A stretch of 64,000 nt of DNA, from the NCBI GenBank assembly GCA_011045915.1, contig DSBT01000175.1, positions 1-64,000 on the forward strand, given 5' to 3'. The notes beneath the pieces were generated by a model. It had not been told where the DNA came from, did not search any database, and was given only the letters and a program-made list of their open reading frames with translations. Below are positions 35,301 to 45,171 of this stretch, piece by piece. Position 1 is the first letter of the stretch; every line of letters begins with the position of its first letter. The DNA comes from Mesotoga infera. GTDB lineage: Bacteria > Thermotogota > Thermotogae > Petrotogales > Kosmotogaceae. The translations under genes were made by a program, and so were the position numbers.

Positions 35301-35700
35301 CAAACACTCTCCTGAGAAAATCAGTAGAGATAAATTTCCGTGAAAACTCAAAAGAACCTGCCTCGGAACCAAGTTGGTCTACCGAGCCTGAAAATCGAAC
35401 CTCGGCATTGTCAGAAACGGATTCAATCTTTATATGTATTACCAACTCCTCATCCATAAGCAAAGGAGAATGATGCCTGATAAAACTCTCAGATACTACC
35501 GAGACAAGTGACTCAGATTCAAAATCGGCAATAATCTTGTGCCCACAATTATGAATAATCTTCATCAGGCCGCTTGTCGAAAGGAGGTTCAATAGTTCAA
35601 AATCGTATCTTTCCGACCATCTCAACGATACGTCGGTTAATGTAACCGCTTCTGTGTATTTCTTGCCTGTCAAAGACTTCAAATGCACGAAATCCAGCAT
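35293..35700 (-). CDS. Hotdog-fold thioesterase-like protein
   Basis: About 135 residues. The central helix STSGLMKIIHNCGHKII and the strand SVVSESFIRHHSPLLMDEELVIHIK are laid out as in FlK-type hotdog thioesterases. No catalytic residue can be assigned confidently. ATG 35700 is preferred since a longer ORF would overlap ftsH by more than 50 bases. It lies between ftsH and the radical SAM gene, overlapping the latter by 8 bases. Confidence 0.6.
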   Translation of the reverse strand: MLDFVHLKSLTGKKYTEAVTLTDVSLRWSERYDFELLNLLSTSGLMKIIHNCGHKIIADFESESLVSVVSESFIRHHSPLLMDEELVIHIKIESVSDNAEVRFSGSVDQLGSEAGSFEFSRKFISTDFLRRVFGA

Positions 35701-35707
35701 TACGCGG

Positions 35708-37615
35708 TCACTCCAGTTTTTTTGTGATCTCAGGATCTGCTGCATTTGCTCCAGGTGCAATATCTACCGCTTCAAGTTCATCCTTATAATAGTTGCCGGC
35801 TTTCAGTTCCAGAATCTCTGCAAGTTCTCTACCGGAAATAGTCTCTTTCTGGAGAAGGTAATCTGCTGCTTCATCTAGTTTCTTCCTGTGATCGGAGAGA
35901 ACTCTCTTCGCCTTCTCATAACAAGTAAGAACTATCGTCTTTACCTCAGAATCGATTTCACTGGCTATCTCCTCAGAATAATTCTTCATTCTGGTCAGTT
36001 CTCTTCCAAGAAAGACCTCATCTTCTTCCTTGCCCCAGGCAATTGGTCCCAATCTCTCACTCATTCCGAATTGGGTAACCATACTTCTTGCCATGGCGCT
36101 CGCTCTTTCAAGATCACTTGCAGCTCCCGTCGTTATTTCACCAAACACAAGATCCTCTGCGGCCCTGCCTCCAAGTGCTTGAGCCATGTTATCCAAAAGT
36201 TCAGACTTCGTAATCAGGTACCTGTCCTCCAAAGGAAGGCTCTCCGTGAAGCCTAGCGTCGAAGTCCCACGAGGAATTATCGTTACCTTGTGGACTGGAA
36301 AGGCCTTAGGAAGTATCAATCCGACCACGGCGTGACCAAGCTCATGATAGGCGAGTATTTTTTTCTCTCTTTCACTGATTATCCTGGACCTTTTTGCCGG
36401 ACCCGCAAGAACTCTGTCGATAGCTTCTTCGAGTTCTGTCATTCCTATCATCTTTTTCTTCTTTCTGGCCGATAGAATTGCTGCCTCATTAATCAGGTTC
36501 TCAAGATCAGCCCCGACAAATCCTGGCGTCCTCCTGCCCAGAAGCTGCACATCTACTTCGGGATCTATTGGTTTTCCACGCATATGAATTTTGAGAATTT
36601 CCGATCTTCCCTTCAAGTCAGGCGGATCAACAGAGATTTTCTTGTCAAATCTTCCAGGCCTTAACAAAGCTTTGTCAAGAATATCGGGTCTATTTGTTGC
36701 AGCGATTACAATTACATCGGTCTTTGCATCAAAACCGTCCATTTCGACAAGGATCTGATTCAGTGTTTGTTCCCTCTCATCGTGGCCGCCGCCAAGTCCA
36801 GCTCCTCTGTGCCTTCCCACGGCATCGATTTCATCAATAAATAGAATAGCAGGTGCCGAGGACTTGGCCTGGGTGAAGAGATCTCTGACTCTTGCAGCTC
36901 CAACTCCAACGAAAAGCTCCACAAAATCTGAACCACTTATGAAGAAAAAGGGAACACCGGCTTCACCTGCAACTGCCCTTGCAAGAAGAGTCTTTCCTGT
37001 TCCAGGAGGACCGACAAGCAACAGTCCTTTTGGCATTCTCGCACCTGTATCAGAAAAAACAGTAGGATCCTTCAGATAGCTCACAATATCAGCCAGTTCT
37101 TGTTGCGCTTCTTCTACTCCCGCAACATCTTTGAAAGTAACTTTTTTGTCTGTACTTACGTATTTCTTCGCTGGGCTCTTGGTAAATGTGAAAGCCTGAG
37201 AGTTTCTTCCTGACATTGATCTCATAAGGAAGAACCAGATGAAAATTATTATCGCCAAAGGAATGATTGTACCTAGCAGATTGACCCAGAAGAGAGAATC
37301 ACTACCTCGTTCAAATGTTATGTTTACTCCCCTTTCAGCCAGATGGTCAACATGATTCTGAAACGTCTGGGTTACGAGAGTTTGAGAAGGAACATAAGTC
37401 TCAAGAGATCTTCTTGGATTATCTCCTGTAATGTACATGACCTTCCCGTTGTCATAGATAACTATATCTATTATGTTATTGAAGTCATCCAGGAACTTCG
37501 TGTAGGGAACGACAACACTTGTCTCAGATGGATATAGGCCCCTGAGAGCAATCAGCAGAAAAATGCCCAAAACAACGTAAAACAAGATCATTCCAATCCT
37601 GGGCTTCTGATCCAC
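35708..37615 (-). CDS. ftsH: ATP-dependent zinc metalloprotease FtsH
   Basis: Membrane-bound AAA+ protease degrading misfolded and regulatory membrane/cytosolic proteins. Two TM helices (about 8-26 and 110-130) enclose a periplasmic domain. The AAA module has Walker A GPPGTGKT (202-209), Walker B LFIDEID and the second-region ATNRPD; the zinc site HELGH is at 424-428. GTG 37615 is the start because AAAGGAGGT lies 6 bases upstream. It follows tilS by 4 bases, a common arrangement (tilS-ftsH) in bacteria. Confidence 0.95.
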   Translation of the reverse strand: MDQKPRIGMILFYVVLGIFLLIALRGLYPSETSVVVPYTKFLDDFNNIIDIVIYDNGKVMYITGDNPRRSLETYVPSQTLVTQTFQNHVDHLAERGVNITFERGSDSLFWVNLLGTIIPLAIIIFIWFFLMRSMSGRNSQAFTFTKSPAKKYVSTDKKVTFKDVAGVEEAQQELADIVSYLKDPTVFSDTGARMPKGLLLVGPPGTGKTLLARAVAGEAGVPFFFISGSDFVELFVGVGAARVRDLFTQAKSSAPAILFIDEIDAVGRHRGAGLGGGHDEREQTLNQILVEMDGFDAKTDVIVIAATNRPDILDKALLRPGRFDKKISVDPPDLKGRSEILKIHMRGKPIDPEVDVQLLGRRTPGFVGADLENLINEAAILSARKKKKMIGMTELEEAIDRVLAGPAKRSRIISEREKKILAYHELGHAVVGLILPKAFPVHKVTIIPRGTSTLGFTESLPLEDRYLITKSELLDNMAQALGGRAAEDLVFGEITTGAASDLERASAMARSMVTQFGMSERLGPIAWGKEEDEVFLGRELTRMKNYSEEIASEIDSEVKTIVLTCYEKAKRVLSDHRKKLDEAADYLLQKETISGRELAEILELKAGNYYKDELEAVDIAPGANAADPEITKKLE

Positions 37616-37619
37616 AGAA

Positions 37620-39011
37620 CTACCTCCTTTCAAGGCAAAAAGCTACAGTATCAAGACTGGAGGGGCCAACTCTACATAGCTCGCTCGTGACAACACCTGG
37701 AATCCAAAGGATCTCTCCAGAAGCGTTTTCAAGAACCAGAATCTTACTTGAGAAGCCCTTCAAACCTTTCTCTGAAAGCACATCAATCACTTTCTTGTTT
37801 CGCTTCATTCCGAATGGAACGATTGTATCTCCCGCTTTCATAGTTCTCAACCTCATTGGTAATACGATCCTGCTGGCAGAACACATACCGTAAAAAGCGC
37901 CGTCCATTTTCTCAAATTCCTCTCTCGGCTTCTTAGTAATCCTTTCCAGTGTAATCTGCCATTTTTCATATGAACAGGCAAAAGGCAAAAAATCAATGGT
38001 TCTTTCCTCCAACCCCTGAAATATCAGTTCTCCCACATGGAAGAAGAGATACTTTCCGATTCTCGAAGCCTTCACGTCCTTCCCAAACTCTATTGTCCAT
38101 CTTCCTTTGGAGGAGACAAGAAGATCGTAAAAAGCTAAGACACGCTCTCTTGACGGCGGATAACTGTCGCAACTCAAGTTTACAACCATTTCTCTTGCCA
38201 TCTCGAAAACAACGGCTTTTTCGACTGCAATCAGCTTTGAACTTTCTATGAAATATACATCTTCTAATAGTTCAAATTGGTCGAGAATCATTTCAACCTT
38301 CGCGCGTATGAATTCATATCCGTCGTATATGTTTTCAAAGAACCGCCATATGGCTTCATTGAGGGCTGGATTCATCTTCTTCAACTCGGGGATGATTCGT
38401 AAACGAACGTAATTGCGCTCAAAATCATCCTCAGAGTTGGTTTGATCCTCCATGAATGTAACCCTGTTAATTGTAACATAATCTATAATACGTTGCATAT
38501 CGCTGAACAGCAAAGGTCTGATCAAGTCACTACTGAATGGACGCAGTCCGACGACACCTTTCATACCCGTTCCCCTCGCTAACCTCAGTAGAATGTTCTC
38601 CACAAGATCGTCACGATTATGACCTATGGCTATCAGGTCAGCTTCAACCGCAGACTTAACTTCTCTTAAGAAACCGTATCTAACCTCTCTCGCAGCCGAC
38701 TCAACAGACAGGCCCTGCTTCTTCTTCATCAAATCTCTTACATCACGTTTCTCGTGGTAGAAAGGCACAGATCTCTCTCGACAAAAATCCTCAATCATTC
38801 TTGCCTCTTCAGCAGGACCTTCTTTTCGAAGACCGTGATCTAGATTAGCGGCGAGAAGCTCAATCCCCAGCTCTGTCTTCAGATTAATCAGGATATTTAG
38901 CAGAGCCATCGAATCTTTCCCGCCCGAGACAGCAACCAGTATCTTCTGATTTTTTCTGATTAGGTGCCATTTCTCTATGAACTTCAGTACTTCGAGCTCA
39001 AATTGATCCAA
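37620..39011 (-). CDS. tilS: tRNA(Ile)-lysidine synthase
   Basis: Modifies the wobble cytidine of tRNA-Ile(CAU) to lysidine, changing both its identity and codon reading. PP-loop ATP site SGGKDS (about residues 29-34), then AANLDHGLRKE, VESAAREVRYGF and ARGTGMKGVVGLRPF, all TilS marks. The long C-terminal half carries the extra TilS domains. TTG 39011 is chosen because GGTGGTG is 6 bases upstream; the longer TTG at 39026 has none. The gene follows a tRNA-Thr gene on the same strand. Confidence 0.92.
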   Translation of the reverse strand: MDQFELEVLKFIEKWHLIRKNQKILVAVSGGKDSMALLNILINLKTELGIELLAANLDHGLRKEGPAEEARMIEDFCRERSVPFYHEKRDVRDLMKKKQGLSVESAAREVRYGFLREVKSAVEADLIAIGHNRDDLVENILLRLARGTGMKGVVGLRPFSSDLIRPLLFSDMQRIIDYVTINRVTFMEDQTNSEDDFERNYVRLRIIPELKKMNPALNEAIWRFFENIYDGYEFIRAKVEMILDQFELLEDVYFIESSKLIAVEKAVVFEMAREMVVNLSCDSYPPSRERVLAFYDLLVSSKGRWTIEFGKDVKASRIGKYLFFHVGELIFQGLEERTIDFLPFACSYEKWQITLERITKKPREEFEKMDGAFYGMCSASRIVLPMRLRTMKAGDTIVPFGMKRNKKVIDVLSEKGLKGFSSKILVLENASGEILWIPGVVTSELCRVGPSSLDTVAFCLERR

Positions 39012-39031
39012 TTCTTTCACCACCAATAATA

Positions 39032-39052
39032 ATGCGCCCGTTTAGGGCGCAT
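39032..39052 (-). terminator. Terminator after tRNA-Thr
   Basis: Perfect 8-base-pair stem ATGCGCCC/GGGCGCAT with a 5-base loop, starting 1 base past the tRNA CCA end and followed on the minus strand by TATTATT. It also lies immediately before tilS. Confidence 0.7.
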
Positions 39053-39053
39053 C

Positions 39054-39129
39054 TGGAGCCAACGAAGGGACTTGAACCCCCAACCTGCTCATTACGAATG
39101 AGCCGCTCTACCGGTTGAGCTACGTTGGC
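39054..39129 (-). tRNA. tRNA-Thr (anticodon CGT)
   Basis: 76 bases including an encoded 3' CCA. Acceptor stem GCCAACG/CGTTGGC with T as discriminator, D arm with TAGCTCAACCGGTAGAGC, anticodon stem GCTCA/TGAGC around loop TTCGTAA giving anticodon CGT, and T arm with GGTTCAAGTCC. All arms pair. Reads ACG codons. Own promoter at 39141-39169. Confidence 0.95.
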
Positions 39130-39140
39130 ACCCGACTTCA

Positions 39141-39169
39141 ATTCTATATTACTGCTTTTCACATGTCAA
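39141..39169 (-). promoter_or_regulatory. Sigma-A promoter of tRNA-Thr
   Basis: On the minus strand a perfect TTGACA (39164-39169) is separated by 17 bases from TAGAAT (39141-39146), 5 of 6 matches to the -10 consensus. The tRNA begins 11 bases downstream of the -10 box. Confidence 0.85.
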
Positions 39170-39173
39170 TCCG

Positions 39174-40709
39174 TCAGGAAGCATAAGAGACGCTTCTTCT
39201 CTCTCTTATAACAGTCACCTTGATAACGCCCGGATACTCAAGTTCCTCTTCTATCTTCTTGGCAATATCTACAGCCATCTTCTCGGCCAGAAGATCGTCG
39301 ACCTTCTCGGGCTCAACAATCACACGAATCTCCCTTCCTGCTTGAATTGCGTAGGCCTTCTCTATGTGCTTGAAACCGGTTGCAATGTTTTCGAGGTTTT
39401 CCAATCTCTTTATATACATGTCAAGAGATTCTCTTCTTGCCCCCGGCCTTGAAGCGGAGACTGCGTCCGCGGCAGCCACAAGGACAGCCTCAGGGGTCAG
39501 TGCCTCGGTTTCGCCGTGATGATACTGTATCATATTTATGACATGAGCCTTTTCGCCGTATCTCTTTGCGATTTCGCCGCCGATAATCGCGTGTGACCCC
39601 TCGACTTCGTGGTCAATCGCCTTGCCTAAATCGTGAAGAATCGCCCCTCTCTTCACTTTGTCAATATTCAAGCCCAGTTCCGAAGCCATTAAGGCTGCCA
39701 GATGAGCCACTTCGACAGAGTGTTGCAACACGTTCTGCCCGTAACTGGTTCTAAACTTCAGCCTACCAAGCAATTTTACAAGCTCCGGATGCATAGAGGG
39801 AATCCCGACTTTCATCAGAGCCTCCTGGCCGGCTTCCTTTATCTCGCTGTAGACTTCCTTCTTCGACTTCTCGTACATCTCTTCGATTCTCGCCGGATGA
39901 ATTCTTCCGTCTTCAACAAGCTTATCTAAAGTCATCTTCGCTATCGCTCTCCTAAGAGGGTTGAAACAGGACACAACGACTACCTCCGGTGTGTCATCTA
40001 TCACAAGATCTGAACCGGTCAGCTTTTCGAAGGCCCGGATGTTTCTTCCCTCTCTTCCGATAATTCTTCCCTTCATTTCATCGGAAGGGAGACTTACTGC
40101 GCTTACTGTCACATCACCCGTGTAGTCTGCAGCGTATCGCTGTACAGAGTTCACGATGACCCATTTTGCATATCGATTTCCCTCTTCATCATAATGATCC
40201 TTCATTTCCTTCAATCTCTGCGCAAGATCGTGCTCATAGATCTCTTCAGCCCTCTTCAACACAATCTCCCTGGCTTCTTCCATAGAAAGGTCGGCCAAAC
40301 TAAAAAGCTTCTTCTCAGCCTCTTCCTTCATCTCTTCAACGCGAACCCTCTCTGAATCGAGTAGCTGCCTCGTCTTCTCGATAGCCTCTTCCTTTTTGTC
40401 GATGTTATCTTCTCTTCTGGAAATCCTATCTTCCCACTGCTTCAATTCTTCACGATCTCTCTTGAAATCCTTCTCCTGCTCTTCACGAAGTCTGTGAAGT
40501 TCTTCACGTCCTTCGATTAGAGCCTTCTTCTTCATATGATCGGCCTCTTCCTGAGCCCTTTTGATGATCGATTCAGAATCTTGCTTTGCAGATTTTAGCT
40601 GAAGCTCCATATCCTCCTTTGCCTTCTTCACGGCCAAGGGGGTAAGTATAAAATAAGCCAGCGCTATCCCTGCCGCCAGGCCGGCGATTATACCAATCAA
40701 TAGCATCAT
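39174..40709 (-). CDS. rny: Ribonuclease Y
   Basis: Membrane-anchored endoribonuclease that starts mRNA decay. One N-terminal TM (3-22), a long charged coiled coil (about 25-190), a KH RNA-binding domain (GRIIGREGRNIRAFEKLTG) and an HD domain with HSVEVAHLAALMA and GAILHDLGKA. 511 residues fits. The ATG at 40709 is followed by another ATG; ribosome site is weak, and a hairpin lies in the 54-base gap before it. recA-recX-rny order is like that in Thermotoga as I recall it. Confidence 0.95.
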   Translation of the reverse strand: MMLLIGIIAGLAAGIALAYFILTPLAVKKAKEDMELQLKSAKQDSESIIKRAQEEADHMKKKALIEGREELHRLREEQEKDFKRDREELKQWEDRISRREDNIDKKEEAIEKTRQLLDSERVRVEEMKEEAEKKLFSLADLSMEEAREIVLKRAEEIYEHDLAQRLKEMKDHYDEEGNRYAKWVIVNSVQRYAADYTGDVTVSAVSLPSDEMKGRIIGREGRNIRAFEKLTGSDLVIDDTPEVVVVSCFNPLRRAIAKMTLDKLVEDGRIHPARIEEMYEKSKKEVYSEIKEAGQEALMKVGIPSMHPELVKLLGRLKFRTSYGQNVLQHSVEVAHLAALMASELGLNIDKVKRGAILHDLGKAIDHEVEGSHAIIGGEIAKRYGEKAHVINMIQYHHGETEALTPEAVLVAAADAVSASRPGARRESLDMYIKRLENLENIATGFKHIEKAYAIQAGREIRVIVEPEKVDDLLAEKMAVDIAKKIEEELEYPGVIKVTVIRERRSVSYAS

Positions 40710-40720
40710 AGTTTCTCGTC

Positions 40721-40754
40721 GCTGGTCCTTTAACTAGCCTTCAAGGAAACCAGC
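40721..40754 (-). promoter_or_regulatory. Leader hairpin between recX and rny
   Basis: GCTGGTCCTT (40721-40730) pairs with AAGGAAACCAGC (40743-40754) to form 10 base pairs with a 2-base bulge and 12-base loop. No U-run follows on the minus strand, so it is more likely an mRNA leader structure of rny (for example for processing or autoregulation) than a terminator. Confidence 0.4.
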
Positions 40755-40763
40755 TCCCTCCCT

Positions 40764-41201
40764 TCATAATTTCTGTTTGATCTCACCGATAACCTCGTCG
40801 ATTATGGCAGACGAAAAACCTTTTCTGTACAGTTTTCTTCTAATCTTATCAGGATCTGCTTGTTCTGTGTTACCTGCCGCCTTCTTTACAATCTCTTTCA
40901 AGTCGCAATTTTCTAATTCTTTGTCCATCAAATCGTCAATAAGCTCTTCCGAAACGCCAAGCTTTAGAAGTTCCTGTTTCAGTCTGAAAGGTCCCTTATA
41001 GTAAACACTCAGTCCATCACTGATATAGAATTTGGCAAAGACCCTGTCATTCAGTAGGTTCTGGTTTTCCAACTTCCCGATGACCTCTTCAATCTCTTCT
41101 TCAGAATACCCCTTCTTGAAGAGCTGTGCGTGGATCTCCTTTCTTGATCTCAACCTGTATCTCAAATATCTTAGAGCATCTTTCAACGGATCGGAAAGCA
41201 T
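40764..41201 (-). CDS. recX: Regulatory protein RecX
   Basis: Modulates RecA filaments. 145 residues with the three-helix repeats typical of RecX: LRYLRYRLRSRKEIHAQLFKKG, EEEIEEVIGKLENQNLLNDRVFAKFYI and DPDKIRRKLYRKGFSSAIIDEVI. Its start overlaps the recA stop, so the two are translationally coupled, the usual bacterial arrangement. Confidence 0.9.
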   Translation of the reverse strand: MLSDPLKDALRYLRYRLRSRKEIHAQLFKKGYSEEEIEEVIGKLENQNLLNDRVFAKFYISDGLSVYYKGPFRLKQELLKLGVSEELIDDLMDKELENCDLKEIVKKAAGNTEQADPDKIRRKLYRKGFSSAIIDEVIGEIKQKL

Positions 41202-42250
41202 CAGCTATCCTCATCCTTCTCCTCTTTCTTCACTTCCAGAAGCGGCAGATTGAATTTCGTTCTCAGTCTGTTTTCCATTTCCACCATTAACTCTGGGTTC
41301 TCCTTCATGAACTCCACTCCGTTAGCTTTTCCCTGGCCAAGGCTAACTTCATTGCCATCGGCGGGAATATATGCGTACCATGCACCCTTTCTATCTATCA
41401 TGTTTTCTGAGAGCGCAAGATTGAAAAGCTCATTCGCATGTTCTATACCCTGTCCGTAGATTATGTCTACCTTCGCTTCGCGGAAAGGGGGAGCGACTTT
41501 GTTCTTGACAACTTTAATGGTTGTTTCATTCCCCAAAACTGTGTTTCCTTCTCTTATCGCACTGCCTCTTCTGACTTCTAGCCTTACCGAAGCATAGAAC
41601 TTCAGAGCGACACCTCCGGTAGTTGTTTCCGGGTTACCATAGACTACCCCGATTTTCATTCTCGTCTGATTGATGAATATCACTATGCATTTTGACTTGC
41701 TCACATTTCCAGAAATCTTCCTCAATGCCTGCGACATAAGCCGAGCCTGCAAACCCACCTGCAACTCACCCATCGCGCCCTCTATTTCAGTTCGAGGTAC
41801 TAGTGCGGCAACCGAATCTACCACAATGAGGTCTACTGCATTTGACCTTATGAGACCATCCACAATGTCTAGAGCCTGTTCCCCGTAGTCAGGTTGAGAT
41901 ATCAGAAGATTATCAACATCCACGCCAAGATTTTGAGCGTAATGAATATCCAGGGCATGTTCTGCATCAATGAAGGCAGCTATTCCGCCACGCTTCTGAA
42001 CTTCTGCAATGGCATGCAAGGCTATTGTTGTTTTTCCGCTTGATTCCGCACCGTAGACCTCAACAACTCTACCTCTAGGATATCCTCCCACTGTGAGGGC
42101 GATATCGACCGCAAGAGACCCGGTCGAGATTACCTCAATGTTTTTCCGGTCTTCCTTCTCTCCCATCAACATAACCGAACCCTTTCCAAATTGCTTTTCG
42201 ATATCCTTTATCGCTCTTTCGAGCGCGTTCTTCTTATCCTTCGACAGCAT
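41201..42250 (-). CDS. recA: Recombinase RecA
   Basis: DNA strand-exchange and SOS co-protease. Seen: [13 protein letters not shown] at the N-terminus, Walker [10 protein letters not shown] (about 67-75), [10 protein letters not shown], the L2 region [20 protein letters not shown], and an acidic C-terminal tail (KKEEKDEDS). About 349 residues. I use ATG 42250; the TTG at 42256 lies nearer the AAGGAGGA site and is an alternative. Overlaps thpR by 17 bases. No LexA-type operator is seen because the gene sits inside an operon. Confidence 0.97.
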   Translation of the reverse strand: MLSKDKKNALERAIKDIEKQFGKGSVMLMGEKEDRKNIEVISTGSLAVDIALTVGGYPRGRVVEVYGAESSGKTTIALHAIAEVQKRGGIAAFIDAEHALDIHYAQNLGVDVDNLLISQPDYGEQALDIVDGLIRSNAVDLIVVDSVAALVPRTEIEGAMGELQVGLQARLMSQALRKISGNVSKSKCIVIFINQTRMKIGVVYGNPETTTGGVALKFYASVRLEVRRGSAIREGNTVLGNETTIKVVKNKVAPPFREAKVDIIYGQGIEHANELFNLALSENMIDRKGAWYAYIPADGNEVSLGQGKANGVEFMKENPELMVEMENRLRTKFNLPLLEVKKEEKDEDS

Positions 42251-42806
42251 GTTCAATCAGTCCTCCTTCAAAGCTGCATGTGAAGACCTTCCTGTACCTC
42301 GCTCCTTCCCTGGAGAGGATTGATTCAAATACCGATACTTCTCCGACGGGAAAGATTATTCGTTCATCTTCGATAGTGCTTAGAAATTTGCGCCACATTG
42401 GCGGGCTGAACTTCATTCTTCCAACGGTCAAGTGAGGTCTGAAGTTTCCGTCAACAGGCAGATTCATCGCCTCCAAAACAACTTTGGTTTCCCTCTGGAG
42501 ATTCAAAAGACTTTGATTCCGCTCTATTGCCACCCAGATCACTTTCGGCAGCTCCTTATGTTTGAAATAACCTATCCTTCCAGTTTCAAGTGTGAACGAA
42601 GGGAAACCTCTAAGCCTGCGCGATAGCATTGATGCTATCAAAGAAAGTCTCTCCTGTTCGATATTGTCGAGAAAGGCTAGGGTAAGATGGGCGTTACTGC
42701 CCGGAACCCATGAAGCTTTGAATCCCATTCTCCTAAGTTTTTCCGAAATACCGTCTATCATCGCCGGAACTCTCTCTCCTGTATCCACTGCAATAAACGA
42801 GCGCAA
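42234..42806 (-). CDS. thpR: RNA 2',3'-cyclic phosphodiesterase (LigT/ThpR family)
   Basis: 2H phosphoesterase with both signature HxTx motifs: HLTLAFLDN (about 40) and HLTVGRMKF (about 124). It opens 2',3'-cyclic RNA ends to 2'-phosphates. About 190 residues. TTG 42806 is chosen as start since it just follows the pgsA stop and gives the usual family N-terminus (RSFIAVD). Confidence 0.88.
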   Translation of the reverse strand: MRSFIAVDTGERVPAMIDGISEKLRRMGFKASWVPGSNAHLTLAFLDNIEQERLSLIASMLSRRLRGFPSFTLETGRIGYFKHKELPKVIWVAIERNQSLLNLQRETKVVLEAMNLPVDGNFRPHLTVGRMKFSPPMWRKFLSTIEDERIIFPVGEVSVFESILSREGARYRKVFTCSFEGGLIEHAVEG

Positions 42807-42807
42807 T

Positions 42808-43347
42808 TCACTTTCCCCCCCTGAAAATATCAATATTCTTAAGCAGGTAATTGGCGCCACTTATTGCTGTAATTGCCGCAATTACTACTTCCAGCCATAA
42901 CATCATTTCCCCGGGAGGAATACCCCAGAGCAAATTGGAGTAGAGCAAAATCAAAAGAGTCATTTGAGAGACCGTCTTTGCTTTTCCAAAAATGTCGGCG
43001 GCGATAACTTTTCCCTTGTTCGACGCGACCATTCTGATTCCCGAAACCAGTGTATCTCTAGTTACAAGTATAAATAGGAACCATAAACTGACTCTCGAAA
43101 GAGCCATGAAACCGAGAAATATTGAAGTGACCAGTATTTTATCAGCTATCTGGTCTAGGAATTTTCCCAAATCAGTAACCAATCCACGTTTTCTGGCAAT
43201 CCTGCCATCGAAAAAATCAGTCAGAGAAGCAATCAAAAAGATAACAAACGAAAAGTAGTTTCCAATTGCGTTCCCAGTCGTCAGGAGCAAAAGAACGGGC
43301 AAGGCTAGCACCATTCTGGACAGCGTTAGAATATTAGGCAAGTTCAT
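42808..43347 (-). CDS. pgsA: CDP-diacylglycerol--glycerol-3-phosphate 3-phosphatidyltransferase
   Basis: Makes phosphatidylglycerol phosphate in the membrane. The CDP-alcohol phosphotransferase motif is complete: D-x2-DG-x2-AR-x8-G-x3-D-x3-D, seen as DFFDGRIARKRG ... DLGKFLDQIAD. Several TM helices; 179 residues. ATG 43347 (NLPNILTLSRM follows) has GGAAGGTG 9 bases upstream and overlaps rimO by 14 bases. Confidence 0.92.
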   Translation of the reverse strand: MNLPNILTLSRMVLALPVLLLLTTGNAIGNYFSFVIFLIASLTDFFDGRIARKRGLVTDLGKFLDQIADKILVTSIFLGFMALSRVSLWFLFILVTRDTLVSGIRMVASNKGKVIAADIFGKAKTVSQMTLLILLYSNLLWGIPPGEMMLWLEVVIAAITAISGANYLLKNIDIFRGGK

Positions 43348-44635
43348 CCAGCACAACACCTTCCATGTCATGTTCATAAGTTTCCGTAATTCTAGCCTTC
43401 AAGAAAACTCCTTCCTCATTATGGCCCTTCAGAACGACCACCCCGTCGACTTCAGGAGCACTGTTGTAAGCTCTTCCTAAAGTGTAGCTGGCACCGCTTT
43501 CCTCAAGCAATACAGTCATTACCTTACCTTTGAAGCGTGAAAGGCGTTGAGCGGAAATGGAATCCTGTTCTTCCAGTAGCGTTTCGAGCATTTGCTTCGC
43601 AAATTCCTTTCCGACAGTCGGCTTTTGACCAAACGCTCTTGTTCCTTCTTCCCTGGAGTAGACAAAACCCCCGAGTCTGTCGAATTCTACAGTTCTCGCA
43701 AAGTCTAGAGTCTCATTGAAGGTAGCTTCGTTTTCACCGGGAAATCCGACCATGAATGTGGTTCTCAAAATAGCGTGAGGAGCCTTCCGCCTTATACCTA
43801 GAAGCATCTCAAGAAGCTCGACAGAATTCCTGGATCTACCCATTCTCTTCAGAATTTTGTCCGAACCACTCTGAACAGGTACATCAAAGTAATCTACTAC
43901 TTTCGGCAACGAGATAATCATATCCACCAAAGCATCGTCAACATGATCAGGATGAAGGTACAGAACGCGAATCCAGAAATCACCTTCGAGATCATTCAGT
44001 TTCCTAAGAAGTCCTTTGAGGTCGATTCCTTCACTAAGATCTCTGCCATATTGAGTGGAATCTTGAGATACCAGGACTATCTCCTTAACGCCCTTTTTCA
44101 CAAGAGAAAGCGTCTCCTTGACCACGCTTTCTGAGGTCCGACTAACCGACATGCCTTTGAAATTGGGAATTGAACAGAAAGCACAATCTCTATTACAGCC
44201 GTCTCCTATCTTGACGTATGCAGAATACTTCCCTGCTACTCTATTGGAATAATCATAGATTACTTCGGGTTCACTGTGATAGAAGAACTCTCCCTTCTCA
44301 ATCAAATCTGCAAGGGTCATTGGGCTTGTAACCCCTATCAAACCGTCAATTTCGATGATCTCCGACTTCAGTTCTTTATAATACCTCTGAACAAGACATC
44401 CTACCGCAAGCACTTTGAGGCCAGGATTTTTCGTTTTGAAGGAAAGGGATTTGAAGATCTCTTCAAGACTTTCCCTCTTCGCATCGTCTATAAATCCGCA
44501 AGTGTCTATGACGAGTAAGTCAGCAGCCAAAGCATCTTTCACTATCTCATGACCTCTGCCTATCATAATGCCCACGAAATTGTCCATATCGGCCATATTC
44601 TTGGAGCATCCCAGGGAAAGGACTCCAAATCTCAT
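43334..44635 (-). CDS. rimO: Ribosomal protein S12 methylthiotransferase RimO
   Basis: Radical SAM enzyme adding a methylthio group to an aspartate of ribosomal protein S12. N-terminal UPF0004 domain with three cluster Cys (LGCSKN, DTCGFI, GCLVQR), then the radical SAM CxxxCxxC motif in GCNRDCAFCSIPNFKG, and a C-terminal TRAM domain (from about 370). SIPNFKG marks RimO rather than MiaB. 433 residues. Start overlaps the DUF4416 stop by 4 bases. Confidence 0.95.
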   Translation of the reverse strand: MRFGVLSLGCSKNMADMDNFVGIMIGRGHEIVKDALAADLLVIDTCGFIDDAKRESLEEIFKSLSFKTKNPGLKVLAVGCLVQRYYKELKSEIIEIDGLIGVTSPMTLADLIEKGEFFYHSEPEVIYDYSNRVAGKYSAYVKIGDGCNRDCAFCSIPNFKGMSVSRTSESVVKETLSLVKKGVKEIVLVSQDSTQYGRDLSEGIDLKGLLRKLNDLEGDFWIRVLYLHPDHVDDALVDMIISLPKVVDYFDVPVQSGSDKILKRMGRSRNSVELLEMLLGIRRKAPHAILRTTFMVGFPGENEATFNETLDFARTVEFDRLGGFVYSREEGTRAFGQKPTVGKEFAKQMLETLLEEQDSISAQRLSRFKGKVMTVLLEESGASYTLGRAYNSAPEVDGVVVLKGHNEEGVFLKARITETYEHDMEGVVLDELA

Positions 44636-45171
44636 AGTCTTTCCTTTCTCTTCAGGAGGTACAACTCTCTAATCCTCATCAATTCTTCGATGTACTCCCG
44701 ATCCCTGTAGTTAGGATACGTATATGGAAGGGGTGCAAAAGAACCGTTGACAAACATAAGCGTAATTTCCGCAGAGATACCGTCCCACAAATAGATTCGA
44801 TTTGCCCAGTGCTTCGTGGAAGCAAGAACAAACTGTGCATGGTGTACGTACCCTGGATCAAGATTAATTTTTCGCTTCCCTTCAAGTCTGAAGTCTTCTT
44901 CGACTCCATTGGTGATTTTCTTTGTCAACGAAAGCTGCTGAGGATGAATTAGCCTCTTGAAGGAGATCAACTTGCCTTTGAGGTTGTAGCCCATCTCATC
45001 GTTATAATAAGACGTGTACTTGTCGAAGTCCAGAGACCTCGATATATAATCTGCCGGTCCAAACTTCCTCTCAAGAACTGGCTGAATTTCCTGAAGCCTG
45101 TAATCTATGTATGAACCGAACATGAAGACAACGAGATTCACCATTTCAGTCTTTCGATAACTTCCCATCAC
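44632..45171 (-). CDS. DUF4416 family protein
   Basis: Unknown function; 179 residues. FGPADYISRSLDFDKYTSYYNDEMG, RKINLDPGYVHHAQFVLAS and PLPYTYPNYRD are typical of DUF4416. Its conserved aromatic and charged residues suggest an enzyme or nucleic-acid binder, but no motif allows a call. GTG 45171 overlaps the previous stop (GTGA); ATG 45168 is an equal alternative. Confidence 0.8.
   Translation of the reverse strand: MMGSYRKTEMVNLVVFMFGSYIDYRLQEIQPVLERKFGPADYISRSLDFDKYTSYYNDEMGYNLKGKLISFKRLIHPQQLSLTKKITNGVEEDFRLEGKRKINLDPGYVHHAQFVLASTKHWANRIYLWDGISAEITLMFVNGSFAPLPYTYPNYRDREYIEELMRIRELYLLKRKERL

Noticed and set aside
42830-42880. TGGCGC-like sequence followed by TTGCT resembling a sigma-54 promoter
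   Set aside because: Spacing is one base off and it lies inside pgsA coding sequence.
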